NCBI GenBank assembly: GCA_030549775.1
Contig: CM060175.1
Location: forward strand, 41,397,915-41,461,914
Direction: 5' to 3'
DNA length: 64,000 nucleotides
Origin: Tamarix chinensis
Taxonomy: Eukaryota; Streptophyta; Magnoliopsida; Caryophyllales; Tamaricaceae
The position numbers and the translations under genes were made by a program. The notes under the pieces were generated by a model. It was not told where the DNA came from, ran no database searches, and saw nothing but the letters and a program-made list of their open reading frames with translations. This document shows positions 1 to 13,275 of the stretch, piece after piece. Position 1 is the stretch's first letter, and the number at the start of each line of letters is the position of its first letter.

Positions 1-101
1 TTATTATGATGATATTAACTGTAATATCAATAATGATATTGATAAATATGTTTATTTTTATTATTATATTATTCTTTATGTGTTAAAATAATATTTTCAA
101 A

Positions 102-137
<36 letters not shown>

Positions 138-1823
138 TTTTTTTAAATGATTTATATCATCTAAAAATATAATTTATATCTTTTATTAAAATGCAATAAA
201 TAATTGAATAAATAAATAAGAAAAAATATATATTAATTTTTTTAAAATAATTTTATTTTCTTATAAAAATTAATTTCTACAATAATTTTTCTTTGATGTG
301 AAAGAAAGAAGTATTATATTTCAAGAGAAAGAGAGTTTTGAAAATAAAAATGTTCGCTCCACAAAAATTCCAAAAGCTTCTCACATTATGAGGTAAATGG
401 AAAAGTGAGCGATTGGGCGGGGGGGGGGGGAGGGTGACTTAACCTTTGTCGTACGCGCACGGGGCCGCTGAAAATGGCAAAAGGCCAGATTTTGCACGAG
501 ATGAAGGTGGTCCCGGAAAGAGAGAGCAAACAAAATAGAATAATAAAATAAAAACCGTCAAAGATATACGGAAACGAGTGGGCATGGAATCTTAGAATGT
601 CTCAGGCATCAGAAAGGAGGGAGGCAATATGAGCATATTATCAATTCTTTTAGGTGAGAGATATTTCAAAATTTATTCTCTAGCCAGCCAAACGATGAAA
701 TTTCGAGATGTGTCAATATGAATCAACGATGAAAATGACGTCGGCAATTTTGGGGTTCATTGGCCTCCTTTGTTTCGGGTGACAAGGCGCAAGATTGCAT
801 TCAGAGCCGAGATTGAAGGGTTGTAACTGAGTTTCCTGGATAGATCCATCAATTTCATAAGACAGTAATGCTCGATTTGGTTTAAGAAAATATTTAAAGA
901 AAACATAAAAAAAAGGAGAAAAAATAATACTTTATATTTAGTTTATATAAATTAATATAATAGAAAAAGAATGACGGATAAAATCGTTAAATATTAGTTA
1001 TTTAATTTTCTTTGAAAAAAATTTAAAAGAAAGTACTTTGATTTTTTTTTTAAATTTTATTAAAATCAAATGAAGCCTAAGACTCTGCAGCTGCCGGATC
1101 TTCTGTTAATTGTTTGTTGTGGATCTAACTGAAATCAATTCTCAACTTACTACTAACTAACAACAAGTTCAGATATATGAAACCATCAATCCCTGTTATT
1201 TGTCTATTGATCGAAATGCTTGCAATGGTCATTTGTGACCTCGATCTCTATTTTTTGCTACATAACTGGAATTAGTTTTAAAATTATTTTCCTAATTTCT
1301 CTCTTTCGTGGCAACTAGAGACCTTCGAGAGATAACTCTCCAAATGAGGATACTTTCTTTATAAGATTTTTTTTTTTTTTTTTTGCTCCCTCTAAGCTTG
1401 TTTTGTGTTGCTTTCTTTCATATTCGTAAGTTGAATATGTTGGAGATTACATTGCCTGCCTACTTATTGATACATCATGTATAGTTGTAAGTTTGATTAA
1501 AAGGGTCAAATTTTTGTGCAATAGAAAAGAGAGGAAATATTTAGGGGGTAAAAACCAACCTCCAATAAATGTTGCTACACTAATTACAGATATGTAATGT
1601 CGATGGCCAATTAGATGACCTATGAGTTGGAAATAGACTTGATGCAGGTGTATTCTTATTCATACATCTAAACATGTGTTTTGGATAAGTTTTAGATATG
1701 TTCTGGATATGTTTTAGAAGGTTCTTAAAGTTATTGGAGGTAGTTTTTTTCAAACAGCAAATACTTTCTTCAAAATTTGAGCATACATTGAAGAATCATG
1801 CAAAATAGGCAATCTTGTGCAAC
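1..1823. other. AT-rich intergenic sequence, no gene seen
   Basis: No coding region, RNA gene or recognisable transposon domain was seen here. It holds a TA microsatellite near its start, a run of 12 G at about 419-430 and several A- or T-rich runs. It is the left host flank of the GL1 insertion. Confidence 0.6.
104..135. repeat. (TA)n microsatellite
   Basis: Sixteen uninterrupted TA dinucleotides in an AT-rich context. Confidence 0.95.
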
Positions 1824-1828
1824 CAAAT
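1824..1828. repeat. Target-site duplication of GL1, left copy
   Basis: CAAAT immediately before the GL1 terminus, repeated exactly at 7052-7056 after its other terminus. Five bases is the usual duplication length for LTR-retrotransposon integrases. Confidence 0.9.
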
Positions 1829-1928
1829 TGTAACACCCCCAAAATTCACTACTGAAAAATTTCGTTTTATTAAAAGATAATTGCGGAAGCAGATAAATAA
1901 AACATGAACTTTGGGAGTATTACTGCCA

Positions 1929-1974
1929 CACTTAGTACCAGACCGGTTCACTCATACCGTTCCAGTACCAAGTG
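1929..1974 (-). other. Conserved 46-bp stem-loop of GL family (GL1)
   Basis: CACTTAGTACCAGAC at one side and a near-complement ending CCAAGTG at the other form a stem of about 15 bp around a loop of about 15 nt. The same structure, again exactly 46 bp, occurs at 7178, 25403 and 46585, always 94-100 bp from the TTACA/TGTAA terminus. Several differences between copies keep pairing through G-T pairs. Confidence 0.75.
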
Positions 1975-2246
1975 CTAAAGCTAAGAAAATGAAATACAGC
2001 TTGAAAGAAATTCAACACACACAAACCATAGTAGCATATCAAATCGTTTACAAGAATAAAATCCACCAACGGTGGTTACAGTAACACATAACATTAAAAC
2101 TAGGAATTTAAAGAGAAAGAGAAAACCCTAACGATACCGGATAACTCTTTACTCTCTTTCCCGTAGCCCACTTGAGTAGCACCTGAAAATACCTGCAAGG
2201 GCACTGCCCATTGAATAGGTAGGAGCTCCATAAAGGGAATCCCTTC

Positions 2247-2260
2247 AGTACTACGGTACT
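2247..2260. other. GL-family palindrome (GL1 variant)
   Basis: AGTAC-TACG-GTACT, the GL1 form of the 17-bp palindrome CAGTACG-CTA-CGTACTG found at the matching place in GL2, GL4 and GL5. Confidence 0.65.
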
Positions 2261-2502
2261 GAGTAACCCTTTAATACCACACTTAAAGACAGGCCCGCAT
2301 ACGGCACATAATGTAAGTTACGCACTTAAATAATGAGAGGTGCATACATAACAATAACAAACATAATACTTTATAAGTCACGATCGATACTTTGGGCCTT
2401 AAGCCAGGTCATAGTGTAAGATTAATACATTCGGGCCTTAAGCCATTATTCCATCATCATTCAATCAATATCATATTTTATACCCATGTGAGTGCGAGAA
2501 CC

Positions 2503-2881
2503 CCACTATTATAGCCGGTGGACCGGAAGTGAACACACAGGGCAGAACGCCTCTGACCACTATTATTGCCGGTGGACCGGAAGGTAAACATACAGGGCAG
2601 AACACACCTGACCATTATTATTTGCCGGTGGACCGGTCTGGCCCCGACTCACACGGTGTTCCACTATAAGTGATTAGTGGTTTTCCATAATCTTATTCAC
2701 ATACATAACAGATTTTATTGAGCTCGGGACCCCCACTATTTTAGCCAGTGGACCGGAATATATATAAAATCATCATCCAGGGCACAATGCTCCTGGCCAC
2801 TATTATAACCGGTGGACCGGTACTCATAATCACATACCAGGGCAACACACTCCTGGACCACTATTATAACCGGTGGACCGG
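2503..2881 (-). repeat. CCGG-rich interspersed array, 3+3 copies (GL1)
   Basis: Six copies of a ~24-bp motif: CCACTATTATAG followed directly by CCGGTGGACCGG. They lie as three plus three with longer, different spacers. CCGGT-GG-ACCGG is itself an inverted repeat, and the CCAC and GTGG parts can pair. Confidence 0.85.
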
Positions 2882-3594
2882 TACTCAATATCATAATCAT
2901 CTGGGCCCGGGTCATTAATATTCCACTTTCAATAATAGTATCTTTCCTTTTCTTTAATCAGTACATCAGTCATATTTATTTGCCTCGAATGGGAGATCGA
3001 TAACCCGGGACACAAAGGTACACCGGTCGTACCGGTGCATATCAGCTACTCAGTACCCTTCAACCATGAACCCAAGGACGCAAAGGTACCCTGGTCGTAC
3101 CGGTGCATAAAACTAACTCAGTACCCTACCGACAAGGACACCTAATCCATAAGTATGCATACCCCCTAACTAGGTCCGTAGAGCTAGGAAGAGTAAGATA
3201 TAGGGCTTGGCTGGGGCACAAAGGCACACCAGCAAATACCAGAATAATCGTGGACTAAACCACGTCCTTAGGGTAGCGACCCCTAAGGAGTCACCATTCC
3301 CGATCTCGAGGTCTTTCACTTTAAGTAATAGTATCTTAATTAAAGTGATCACGAAAAGCACAATGATCCGATACTTATTCACTTTCAATCGTTCTGATAT
3401 CATTAATCATTTCTTATTCAGATGATTATCCAGGATATCATAGAGAAACCATTAAGGCCATACTAATACTCCTACTTGGTTAATCAGCATTACTTGAATC
3501 ATATTATAATGTTCCACAATCTCAAGGACATGTTAGGTGCAAATTGCTCATTTTCCCTTTACTTATATAATTGTTAAGTATCCATTCCTTACTC

Positions 3595-4870
3595 GCCAAG
3601 TTACCATATTACCCCTAAGGTTGCATAATTACCAAATTACCCCTTGTCCACTTTAGATTACCAAATTGTCTCCTACACTTTTTAGATCACCCTCACCCCT
3701 CATAATTACTACACTTATCATATTTCCCATTTGGTTGGTTATATTACCAAATCGCCCTTCTCCTTTGTTATAATTACGAAATTGCCCTCGAGTTGGATAA
3801 ATTACTAAATTACCCTCATTCATTGTCATGATTACTATTTGCCCCTTTAGTTGGTTAAATAATTATCACTTTATCCCGTAATTAGCTAAATCACCAAATT
3901 GCCCCTTTAGTTGGATAATTACTAAATTGCCCTTCTCCTTTATCATAATTACCATTTTACCCCTCTCAATTATTTTAATTGTCATTTTACCCTTTTTAAT
4001 TATCATAAATCCCAAATTACCCTTCTTCATAATTACAAATATTAATTTACCCTTCTTCATAGTCATAATTGTTAATTTACCCTTCTCCATACTAATAATT
4101 ACTATATTACCCTTCTCCATTATTGAAATTACCATAATGCCCTTTAATTAGTTAATTTACCTAATTACCCTTCTCTAGTATCATACATTCACACTTATCC
4201 AATTACCCTTCTACAATCATAATTTAATTACTAAATTATCTTTTGTCGTTATCATAATTACCAAGTTACCCCCTTACTCCCAAGTTTACCATAATATCCT
4301 TTTGTTTACAAAATTACCCTTCTACCCCTTACTTTCAAATTACCATAATATCATTTTATTTATGAAAATTACCACCATACCCCTTTTACTTGTAAAATTA
4401 CCATAACACCCATTTTTCTTTCCAAATTACTATCTTACCCCTTTTACATCCAAAATTATCATTTTTATCTTTCCTTACCAAATTACCATTTTGCCCTTCT
4501 TTTTCAAAATTACCATATTAACCTTTTACTCACAAAATTACCATAATACCCCTCACTTACAAAATTACCGTGTCGCCATTCACTTATAAAATTTACCATA
4601 TTACCACTTACTTATGAAATTACTATTTTGCCCCCTTTACTTTCAAAATTACCATATTGCCCTCCTTCATCCAAAATTACTATTTTACCCCTACTTCCAA
4701 GATTATCATTCTTACCCTTTTCTCTAAAAATTACCATAATACCCTTCTTTCTCACAACTTACAATTTTATCCTTCTACTTATGAATTATCATTTAACCCC
4801 TTTCTTTTTAAATTACTAAATTACCCTTTTACTTATAAAATTACCGAAATACCCTTTTGAACTATAAGAT
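3595..4870. repeat. 30-bp minisatellite in GL1
   Basis: Tandem copies of a pyrimidine/AT-rich unit. Between about 3925 and 4140 seven successive units measure exactly 30 bp, each starting CCCTT or close to it and carrying AATTAC-like cores; on both sides the unit decays to 27-31 bp. Because 30 is divisible by three, both strands stay open for short stretches and give spurious frames of repeated 10-residue hydrophobic peptides. Confidence 0.85.
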
Positions 4871-5499
4871 TTCCACTCAACCCCTTTATTCACCATTTTT
4901 ATGAATTTACCATCACTACATAAAATAATGATATTATTCTTTTCATCTAAGTCCACCATCTTGTCATTAATCAACATAATACTCATTAGCAACTACATAC
5001 ATTAGATCACATACTTCATAACCATAATTACTAGAATACCTTTAGACAATAATATCATTCAAGCCTTAGCAACATAATACATCATAAACAAGCATTTAAC
5101 ATTTCCATCAATAATCAACCTTTTCCTTAATTATCATACCTACACATGGCACAAGACTATCATGCATTTCCCTTTTTCTTTCAATAAATGTAAACAACCA
5201 TTTATATATCATGCTTGGCTCACAAAACATACATAAAATCATAATCAATTTCCTAATGTGCTAGCATACGTTTCCATGCATTTAAGGGAGGTTTAACGAT
5301 TACCTTAATCCCGCAAGATATCAAATCTTACCAAGCATAATTAGCAACTCAACACCTAAAATAATATCCATTATTTTTATGTTAGAAATAAGAATCCAAG
5401 CATAAAACTTTATAAAATTTAATTAGTAAAAAACTTAATATAAAATACTATTATACCTTAAAAATTAGCTAAATGATTTCCAAAATCAAGGGGGAGCTC

Positions 5500-6720
5500 A
5501 CGTTGCATGAGCAGCGTGAGTCTCATGCAAAAATGAGGGGTGGAAGGGTTCGAAGGGGGTGAAGGAAGCAAAATCTATTATTTTCGGGTTAGGGTATTTA
5601 GGCTAGAAAAGAAGGTGGTTGGGGGAGGTTCTAAGGCAAGTGAATGGTGCAGAAGTGAAGAGGGGGTGTAGGTGGAGGCTAAGGGTGGTTTCACGGCGGC
5701 ATAGGGCGGCGGAAAGGCGGCGAAGTTGGCTGCCAAGAAGGGTCGAGGGGAAGGGTTTGTGAAGGAAGGAAAAGGAGAGGGAAAAATGGAGGGGTGCAAG
5801 AGTTGGTTTCGGCCAACTAAGGCATGGCGGTTGTAGAGGGGGTTGCAGGGTGTCGAACGGTGGGTTGGGTGGCGGCAGAGGTGGCCGGAAGGCGGCGGAA
5901 GCGGCGGTTGCAGGTGGCTCGGCGGTAAGGGGGGAAAACTAGGGAGAAAAGAAAAGGGGTCGAGAAGGGAGGGAGTGTAGGGCTCGAGGGGCGGCGTGGT
6001 GGTGCAGGGTGGTAGTAGGCGGTGGCAGAAGGCGGCGCAGGGCTGGGTATTGGTGGTTCAAGCGGCGGAGGGCAGTGGTGATCAAAAACCGGGGGAAGAA
6101 GGATGGAGAAGGAGAAAAGAGAGAAGAGGCTCGGGAGGAAGAGGTGAGGCTCGAAAAAAATGGGGAAATGAAGGGCTTGGGAGATGAAGAAAAAGAAGAG
6201 GAAGAAGAGAGGGGCAGGGGTTGGCCGGCGAGAGGGTGCAGGTGGCAGGTGGTGGTTGGGTGGCAGGGGAAGAGAGGGGAGAAGAAGGAAAAGGAGAGGG
6301 GCATGCGGGGTGTGGTCCAAGGGCTGGTTTGGCTCAAAAAAAGAAAGAAAATGACGGGGGAAGAAAGAGAGGGAGAGGGAGGGAGACACGGGAGCTGCAG
6401 GGCTGTGGTTGTAGGCATGCTCGACCATGGCAGAGGGCGCTGGTCGGGAGTGGGAGAAGAAGAAGGGAAGAAGGGGCTGGCGGCTGGACCGGCGCAGGAA
6501 AAGAAAGAAAAAAAAGATGAGCCGGCCAGTCTAGGGGAAAAAGAAGGCTGCGGCTGGGCGGGCGCGCGAGGGGCAGGGGAGAAAGATCGGGCCTGTGGCC
6601 CAGTGCTCAAGGAGGGGGGGAAAGCAGGCCGAGGGGTCTGGCGGTCCAAAGCCAGGAAGAGGGAAAAAGAAAATAGAGGGAAGGAGAAAGAAAAGAAAAG
6701 GTAGGAAAAGGAAATTGGGG
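5500..6720 (-). promoter_or_regulatory. GC/purine-rich presumed promoter-exon zone of GL1
   Basis: About 1.2 kb rich in GGCGG, GAAGAAG and GGGAGG on the plus strand, thus CT- and CCG-rich on the minus strand. It corresponds in position and style to the TATA-containing zones of GL2, GL4, GL5 and GL6. A GGGCCTGTGGCCCA box pair lies near 6586, and a TATA-like remnant (minus strand GCCTAAATACCC) at 5592-5603. The open frames here show no recognisable domain and match the low-complexity composition. Confidence 0.45.
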
Positions 6721-7051
6721 AAAAATGGAAAAATTGAGAATAATTAAATTTATAAAATAACAGGATGTAATATTTTTGATAATAAGTTTATTTAATAATT
6801 TAATTTAATATAATTAAATATATGGGCTTAAAAAGGATAATTATAGTAAAATACTAGTTTGAAAATTTATTTAATGAAATAATATGATAAATAGAAAAAT
6901 ATTTAATTTTATTTTATTAAATACTCTTATCCAAACTTACATACTCTAAAATCCATAAAATGATTAAAATAAATAATTTTAAAAGCAAATTTTATTTCAA
7001 ATAAAAGTTATCTATTAGAATTTAGGTTTTCGAAATTTTTGGGGTATTACA

Positions 7052-7056
7052 CAAAT
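7052..7056. repeat. Target-site duplication of GL1, right copy
   Basis: CAAAT, identical to 1824-1828. Confidence 0.9.
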
Positions 7057-7073
7057 GAACCCTTGTTGAGTTA

Positions 7074-7078
7074 GACAC
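7074..7078. repeat. Target-site duplication of GL2, left copy
   Basis: GACAC, repeated exactly at 12229-12233. Confidence 0.9.
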
Positions 7079-7177
7079 TGTAACACCCCCAAATTTACTA
7101 CTAAAAAATTTCGTTTAATTAAAATGGTTTTAGCGGAAGCAGGAAGATAAAACAGTAAACTCGGGGCATTACCGCCA

Positions 7178-7223
7178 CACTTATTATCGGATCGGTTCAT
7201 TCCTATTATCCCGATACTAAGTG
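7178..7223 (-). other. Conserved 46-bp stem-loop (GL2)
   Basis: CACTTATTATCGGAT paired with CCCGATACTAAGTG around a loop of about 15 nt, 99 bp from the GL2 terminus. Confidence 0.75.
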
Positions 7224-7576
7224 CTAAGGCTAAATAAGAATAACATCAAATACGAGTTACTAATAAAAACACAAGTTATATGGAATCAGAGTGCGAAAAT
7301 CAAAAGTTACAATCCAAAAGTACAGTTATAAAGTACCAAATGTTAGAGGATATAATACAGCGGAATAAAACAAAATATAATAATACAAGGGAAACAAAAC
7401 GGAGGATGAACTCCGACCACATCACTCTCGACCCCCAAGCTAGGTCCAAGCTCAACTCTCAGCCTTGCCTGATGCCTCGTAAGCATCGTAGGAATCAAAG
7501 ACATCGTCCCCTACCTACACAAACTCAGACGGGTCTTCTGCTCGTGGGAATGAGCAACACCCATGAAACGGGTAAT

Positions 7577-7593
7577 CAGTACGCTACGTACTG
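7577..7593. other. 17-bp palindrome (GL2)
   Basis: CAGTACG-CTA-CGTACTG, a perfect 7-bp inverted repeat with a 3-nt centre; identical, on the other strand, at 25020 and 46209. Confidence 0.85.
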
Positions 7594-7787
7594 AGTAAGG
7601 TAGCAGACGCACTAAGGCCAACATATACAAAGACACATGACATAGCATACATGACATAATTACGTAGACATCATGTGATAACACAAATAAAAAATACCGG
7701 CTATGGACCAGATAACTTATTCTTTAGATCTCTAATAAATATAATCGATTCACATTAGTCTTTATCAATCCATGTGAGTGCGGGAAC

Positions 7788-8274
7788 CCCACTATTATAG
7801 CCGGTGGAACGGTCACGAGGGTACATGCCTTGCCACTATTTTAGCCGGTGGACTGGTCACGAGGGTAACATACCCTACCACTATTATTTGCCGGTGGACT
7901 GGTCTGACCCCGACTCACAAGGTGTTCCACTGTAATTATTCATATCTTTCCCATGTTTTATCATTATTATGATTGGTTTGTTGAGCATGGAATCCCCCAC
8001 TATTATAGCCGGTAGAATGGTCACAAGGGTACATGCCCTGCCACTATTTTAGCCGGTAGACCAGTTACGAGGGTAACATACCCTGCCACTATTATTTGCC
8101 GGTGGACTGGTCTAGCCCTGACTCTTAAGGTGTTCCACTGTAATTATTCATATCTTTCCCATGTCTTATAATTATTATGATTGGTTTGTTGAGCACGGAA
8201 TCCCCCACAATTATAGCCGGTGGAATGGTCATGAGGGTAACATACCCTGCCACTATTATTCGCTGGTGGACCGG
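7788..8274 (-). repeat. CCGG-rich interspersed array, 3+3+2 copies (GL2)
   Basis: Eight copies of the CCACTATTATAG plus CCGGTGGA motif. The triplets lie in larger units of roughly 200 bp that share spacer text such as GGTGTTCCACTGTAATTATT, so a higher-order duplication has occurred here. Confidence 0.85.
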
Positions 8275-9355
8275 TCTGGGTCCAGCTCAACATCTTCCTC
8301 CGTGAGTGATTAGTGTCTTAACGTGTCTTATTCGAAAGAATTTCACCCTTGACATGCATGGCTAACTATATCCGCCTTTATCCTCCCAGGAGGGCCTGTC
8401 CCATATCTTGAGACTTATGCACCTCCTAACTTGCCTCAACATCCTTTCCTTAACCCACTTTCTCACACCGGGAACCCAACTTCTAAGTGTGTAGGCCAAG
8501 GCCCACCACCTTATACCCCAAGGTCTACTCACCTCCTTACCCTAGGGTTTTCACCAGAAACCCTAATATGGGCCTATGTGGCCCTTCCTTCTCTACTTCC
8601 CACAACCCACACTATTTTAACGCCCCACGTGTCATGTCCTTCAGACTCAACTCTCCCCTCATACCTCACTCCTCCTCGTTTATTTTTATTATTTTCTTTT
8701 CTTTTTTCACGTTCTCAGATTAGGGTTTCCTCCCCAAACCCTGGTCAGTCCCTAGGTACCCTTATATTATCCTACGTACTATTTTTCACGTCGAGACTCC
8801 ACACTCCCAAATAAACCTTCCATTACCTTCCCTACATCCCAAAGTAACTTTCCATACGTAAGGTTCGCCCCCATGTGGACCTTAACCTCCCCATGCAAAC
8901 CCCTGGATCTCTACCATGCTAAACCCTAAGATTTCTATGCAAACCCTAGTTCCTCCCATGTAACCTTAGTTTCTCCCACTCTTCCATTTTATTTAATTCC
9001 CCTTTTACTCGTCCATTCACGGATCACAGATTACCTAGGTCATCCTTACCTACGTTAGCCAACTTACTTCCCCTTGATTATCTTAATTTCTCATTTTTCT
9101 CTTTCATGCCCCCATTCCACAACACCTCATCAAATAACCTAGCATGCATGTCCTAAGGGTCACATCACATCACATCATATTTGCAGCATATCCATATTAG
9201 CACATACCAGACAAAAGCACGAGAACATACCTTGGTTCCAAGCTGCGCCACACAATAAAAACAGATAAGATAATAACATATAGAACACAACATATAAATC
9301 GTACAAGGCATCCAAGGCAAGTAAAACACGTAACACATAGGCGGCCTTAGCTACG

Positions 9356-9435
9356 TCCTTACCTAAATTGGCGCCGAGCTTGGAGATAGCTCCTACGCCT
9401 CCTGGGGGTTTTGACCCGATTCACCTATAAGAGGG
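9356..9435 (-). other. Conserved GL block with donor-like GTAAGG (GL2)
   Basis: The minus strand reads CCCTCTTATAG, then GGAGGCGTAGGAGC, then CTCCAAG and TTAGGTAAGG. The same order of words occurs at 22855-22912 (GL4) and 44570-44645 (GL5), and in decayed form at 15548-15603 (GL3). GGAGC...GCTCC can form a small hairpin. Confidence 0.7.
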
Positions 9436-9629
9436 AAATACTATGGGTCAATCTCCCTCTACCAGAATTACCATAATTTTCCTATCTTACCCCTATCATG
9501 GCCTAAAACTAAGGCTAATATTAATAATATTAGTTTATAAATAAAATGTAGGGTTATTATTATTCTCAAGATAGTTAATTGAATCACCACTAATCAAAGT
9601 AAGTCTTAGTAAAACCCATAGTATTAAAG

Positions 9630-10790
<1,161 letters not shown>

Positions 10791-11260
10791 ATGTAGGGTT
10801 TAGGGATTAAAGAGTTGGGGAACAACCTAGGCTAGGTGGAGGAGATGGCGGCAGCAGTAGAGGAAGGGAGAAGTGGAGAGGTGGATGTGGAGGCTAGGGG
10901 AGAGGGAAGTAGGGGAAAATAGAGGTGTGGGGTGGTAGGGCAGGATTCCCTGGTTGTTTTGGGAGGTGGAGGTGGCGCTGCAGGCAGCGGAATCTGTGGC
11001 AACCGGCGGCACGAAGGGCGGCGCGGGGTCGAATGGGCTGTTCGGGGAGGCTATTTCGCACGGTCGGGGTGGCTCGTGCAGGGCAAGGAAGGGAAGGCTG
11101 GGGGCTGGGTTGTGTAGAGGGCAGTGTAGGGAGAATTTTGGTGGCCGGAGTGGGTGGTAAAGGCGGCCAACGGTGGAGGAATGGCTGGCTGAATAAGGGG
11201 TGGCACGCAGTTTGGTTTTCTGGGCTGCCAAATTCCAAACTCGATTATGGCAGCCCTCGG

Positions 11261-11273
11261 GGCTATTTATAGG
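11261..11273 (-). promoter_or_regulatory. TATA box of GL2
   Basis: The minus strand reads CCTATAAATAGCC. It lies 958 bp inside the GL2 end at 12228, comparable with 964 bp in GL5 and 1042 bp in GL4. On the upstream side lies a TGGGCCAGCCCGTTGGCC box pair near 11681. Confidence 0.55.
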
Positions 11274-12228
11274 CCAATCGGGAAGGGAAAACGACAAGGA
11301 CATGTGGCAGAGTAGGGGCAGGGTTATGGGCTTTTGTTCGGCAAGAATGGTCGGCGCAGGTTTGCGTGTGCAGACCGTGAGTTATCAGGGGGAGAGAGAG
11401 ATGGCGTGCGGGAGAAGGAAGGAATGGTTCTATCGAAATGGCAGGGAGGTCAGCAGGAAGGAGAGGGGAGGAATGGCCGGTGCAGGGAGCGTGGTCGTTG
11501 CAGGCTTTTTCCGGCGAGAATTTCGGTTGCAGGGTGTCGAAGGTTGAAGATGAAGTGGAGGGGTTGGACCGGTGGTCCAGGGGAAAAGAAAAAGAAAGAA
11601 AAGAAAGGCTGAACTGGCCGGGAGAGGGGGAGAGGAGAGGCGCGAGGAGCTAGGCCGCGTAGGGGGGAGGGGGAGTTAGGCCAACGGGCTGGCCCAGGTT
11701 GGGGGAAAAATAGAAAGGAAAGGAAGAGAAGGAAGGAAGGAAAAGGAAAAAGAGGGGGAAAAAGGAAAAAAAAAGAAAAAGGAAAAAGAAGGAAAAACGG
11801 TGGTTGGCTTAATTAATATAATTTAGGTAATTTGGGATGTTTAATAAAATATAAATATTAAAATAATAATTAAATTCTCCTTTTAGGTTAATTTAGTGAT
11901 TTTTGAAATAATTTTCTTAAATTCCATTTTAATTAAGAAAACACTCTAATTTTCTCCAATTAAACTATTTATAAAGTTTATATTAATTTGAAACTATTTT
12001 ATCCTTCTTACTTTAAATAAAATAATTTATTTAATAAATTTCCAAAATAAAATCCTTAATTAGCTTAAAATACCAAAATCCCTCCTATTTAAAACACTTA
12101 TAAATTTCTTCTTGATTTGCCCTAATTAATTTCCTTTTATTTTAATAAAACTGAATTATTTAATTAATTTTTAAAATAAAATCTTATTTAATACTAAATA
12201 ATAAAATTAGAATTTTCAGGGCATTTCA

Positions 12229-12233
12229 GACAC
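12229..12233. repeat. Target-site duplication of GL2, right copy
   Basis: GACAC, identical to 7074-7078. Confidence 0.9.
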
Positions 12234-12354
12234 GTTGTTGACCGGTCAAAGATGATAATGTGGCAACCTAGACGTGGAAAAACAACATGCATATTCATTC
12301 AATTGAGAAATAGAATTCTCCTTTTGAGTTTCATTCAATTTCATATTATGTGTG

Positions 12355-13275
12355 AATTGAAGTTGTGTATATTCATTCATCTTAGTGAGTTGGGTTTGCA
12401 TCTTTGAAGATATACTTTGTGAATTTATTTAATGTTGTTCATTAATTTGGAAGTCTACCTTGTGTCTTCTTCTTGAGGGATCCTAAGTGAATAAATCTTT
12501 GTGAATTTTTAGTTTGTAGTTTGGGAGTGTTTACTTTGCCAAGTCACTTTCAATCATATCCATTTCCTATACTTTGAATTCGAATTATACCAGTCAAGTT
12601 GGTGTTGATTCTTGGTGGTATTTACATGTGGGAGTGGAGCATATAAATCTATATCAAAGTAAATTAAAGTTGTGTGTTGAAGTTGTGCATATCCATTCAT
12701 CTTTGGGAGTTGGTTTTGTAACTTTGAAGATATACTTTGTGAATTTCTTCATTGTTCCTACCTTACTTTGTGCCTTCTTCTTAAGGGATCCCAAGTGAGG
12801 AAATCTTTGTGAATCTTTAGTTCATAGTTTGGGAGTGTTTACTTTGCCAAATTACTTTCAATCATATCCATTTCCTATACTTTGAATTTGAATTATATCA
12901 TTCATATTGGTGTTGATTCTAGGTGGTATTTACATGTGGGAGTGGAGCATATAAATCCATATCAAAGTAAATTGAAGTTGTGTGTTGAACTTATGCATAT
13001 TCATTCATCTTTGTGAGTTGGGTTTGTAACTTTGAAGATATACTTTGTGAATTTCTTCATTGTTCCTACATTACTTTGTGTCTTCTTCTTGAGGGATCCC
13101 AAGTGAGGAAATCTTTGTGAATATTTAGTTGGTATTTTGGAAGTGTTAACTTTATCAAATCACTTTCAATCATATCCATTTCTTATACTTTGAGTTCAAA
13201 TTTTATCATTTGAACTGGTGTTGATTCTAGGTAGCTTTTGCGTGTAGGAGTGGAGCATGTAAATCCACAGTAAGA
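12355..13275. repeat. ~308-bp tandem repeat, three copies
   Basis: The anchor CTTTGAAGATATACTTTGTG recurs at 12402, 12722 and 13030, i.e. spacings of 320 and 308 bp. Other words recur in the same order, such as CAATCATATCCATTTC and GGAGTGGAGCAT. Copies are visibly similar over their whole length. There is no coding domain; the short open frame at 12574-12798 lies inside one unit. The origin is unknown. Confidence 0.85.

Larger units (their letters stand above)
1829..7051 (-). mobile_element. GL1: giant solo-LTR-like insertion (5.2 kb)
   Basis: The segment begins TGTAACACCCCC and ends GGGGTATTACA, so the ends are TG...CA and form an inverted repeat of about 11 bp, and it is flanked by the perfect duplication CAAAT. 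Those are hallmarks of an LTR. No gag, pol, primer site or polypurine tract lies next to it, so a solo LTR left by LTR-LTR recombination is the simplest reading; a non-autonomous element is the alternative. From low to high coordinate it holds a 46-bp stem-loop, a palindrome, a CCGG-rich 3+3 array, a 30-bp minisatellite, and a purine/GC-rich zone with GGCCCA boxes and a degenerate TATA. The minus strand is assigned by analogy with the TATA orientation in sister copies. The long open frames in the GC-rich zone are compositional. Confidence 0.85.
7515..9362 (-). other. Possible intron in GL2 transcript
   Basis: On the minus strand a conserved block ends TTAG and continues GTAAGG at 9362, a good donor; a pyrimidine-containing stretch ends TGTGTAG at 7515, a fair acceptor, at the place where sister copies have TTGTGCAG. 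The interval would be 1.85 kb. No transcript evidence is available, so this rests on motif matches kept between copies. Confidence 0.35.

Noticed and set aside
2503..2881. CCGG-rich array as a CRISPR array
   Set aside because: Plant context, spacers partly repeated and of uneven length, no cas genes; it is an interspersed repeat inside a transposon.
5578..6704. Overlapping open frames up to 236 codons on both strands in GL1
   Set aside because: Low-complexity purine/GC-rich sequence without stop codons by composition; no domain, and the zone matches non-coding heads of sister copies.
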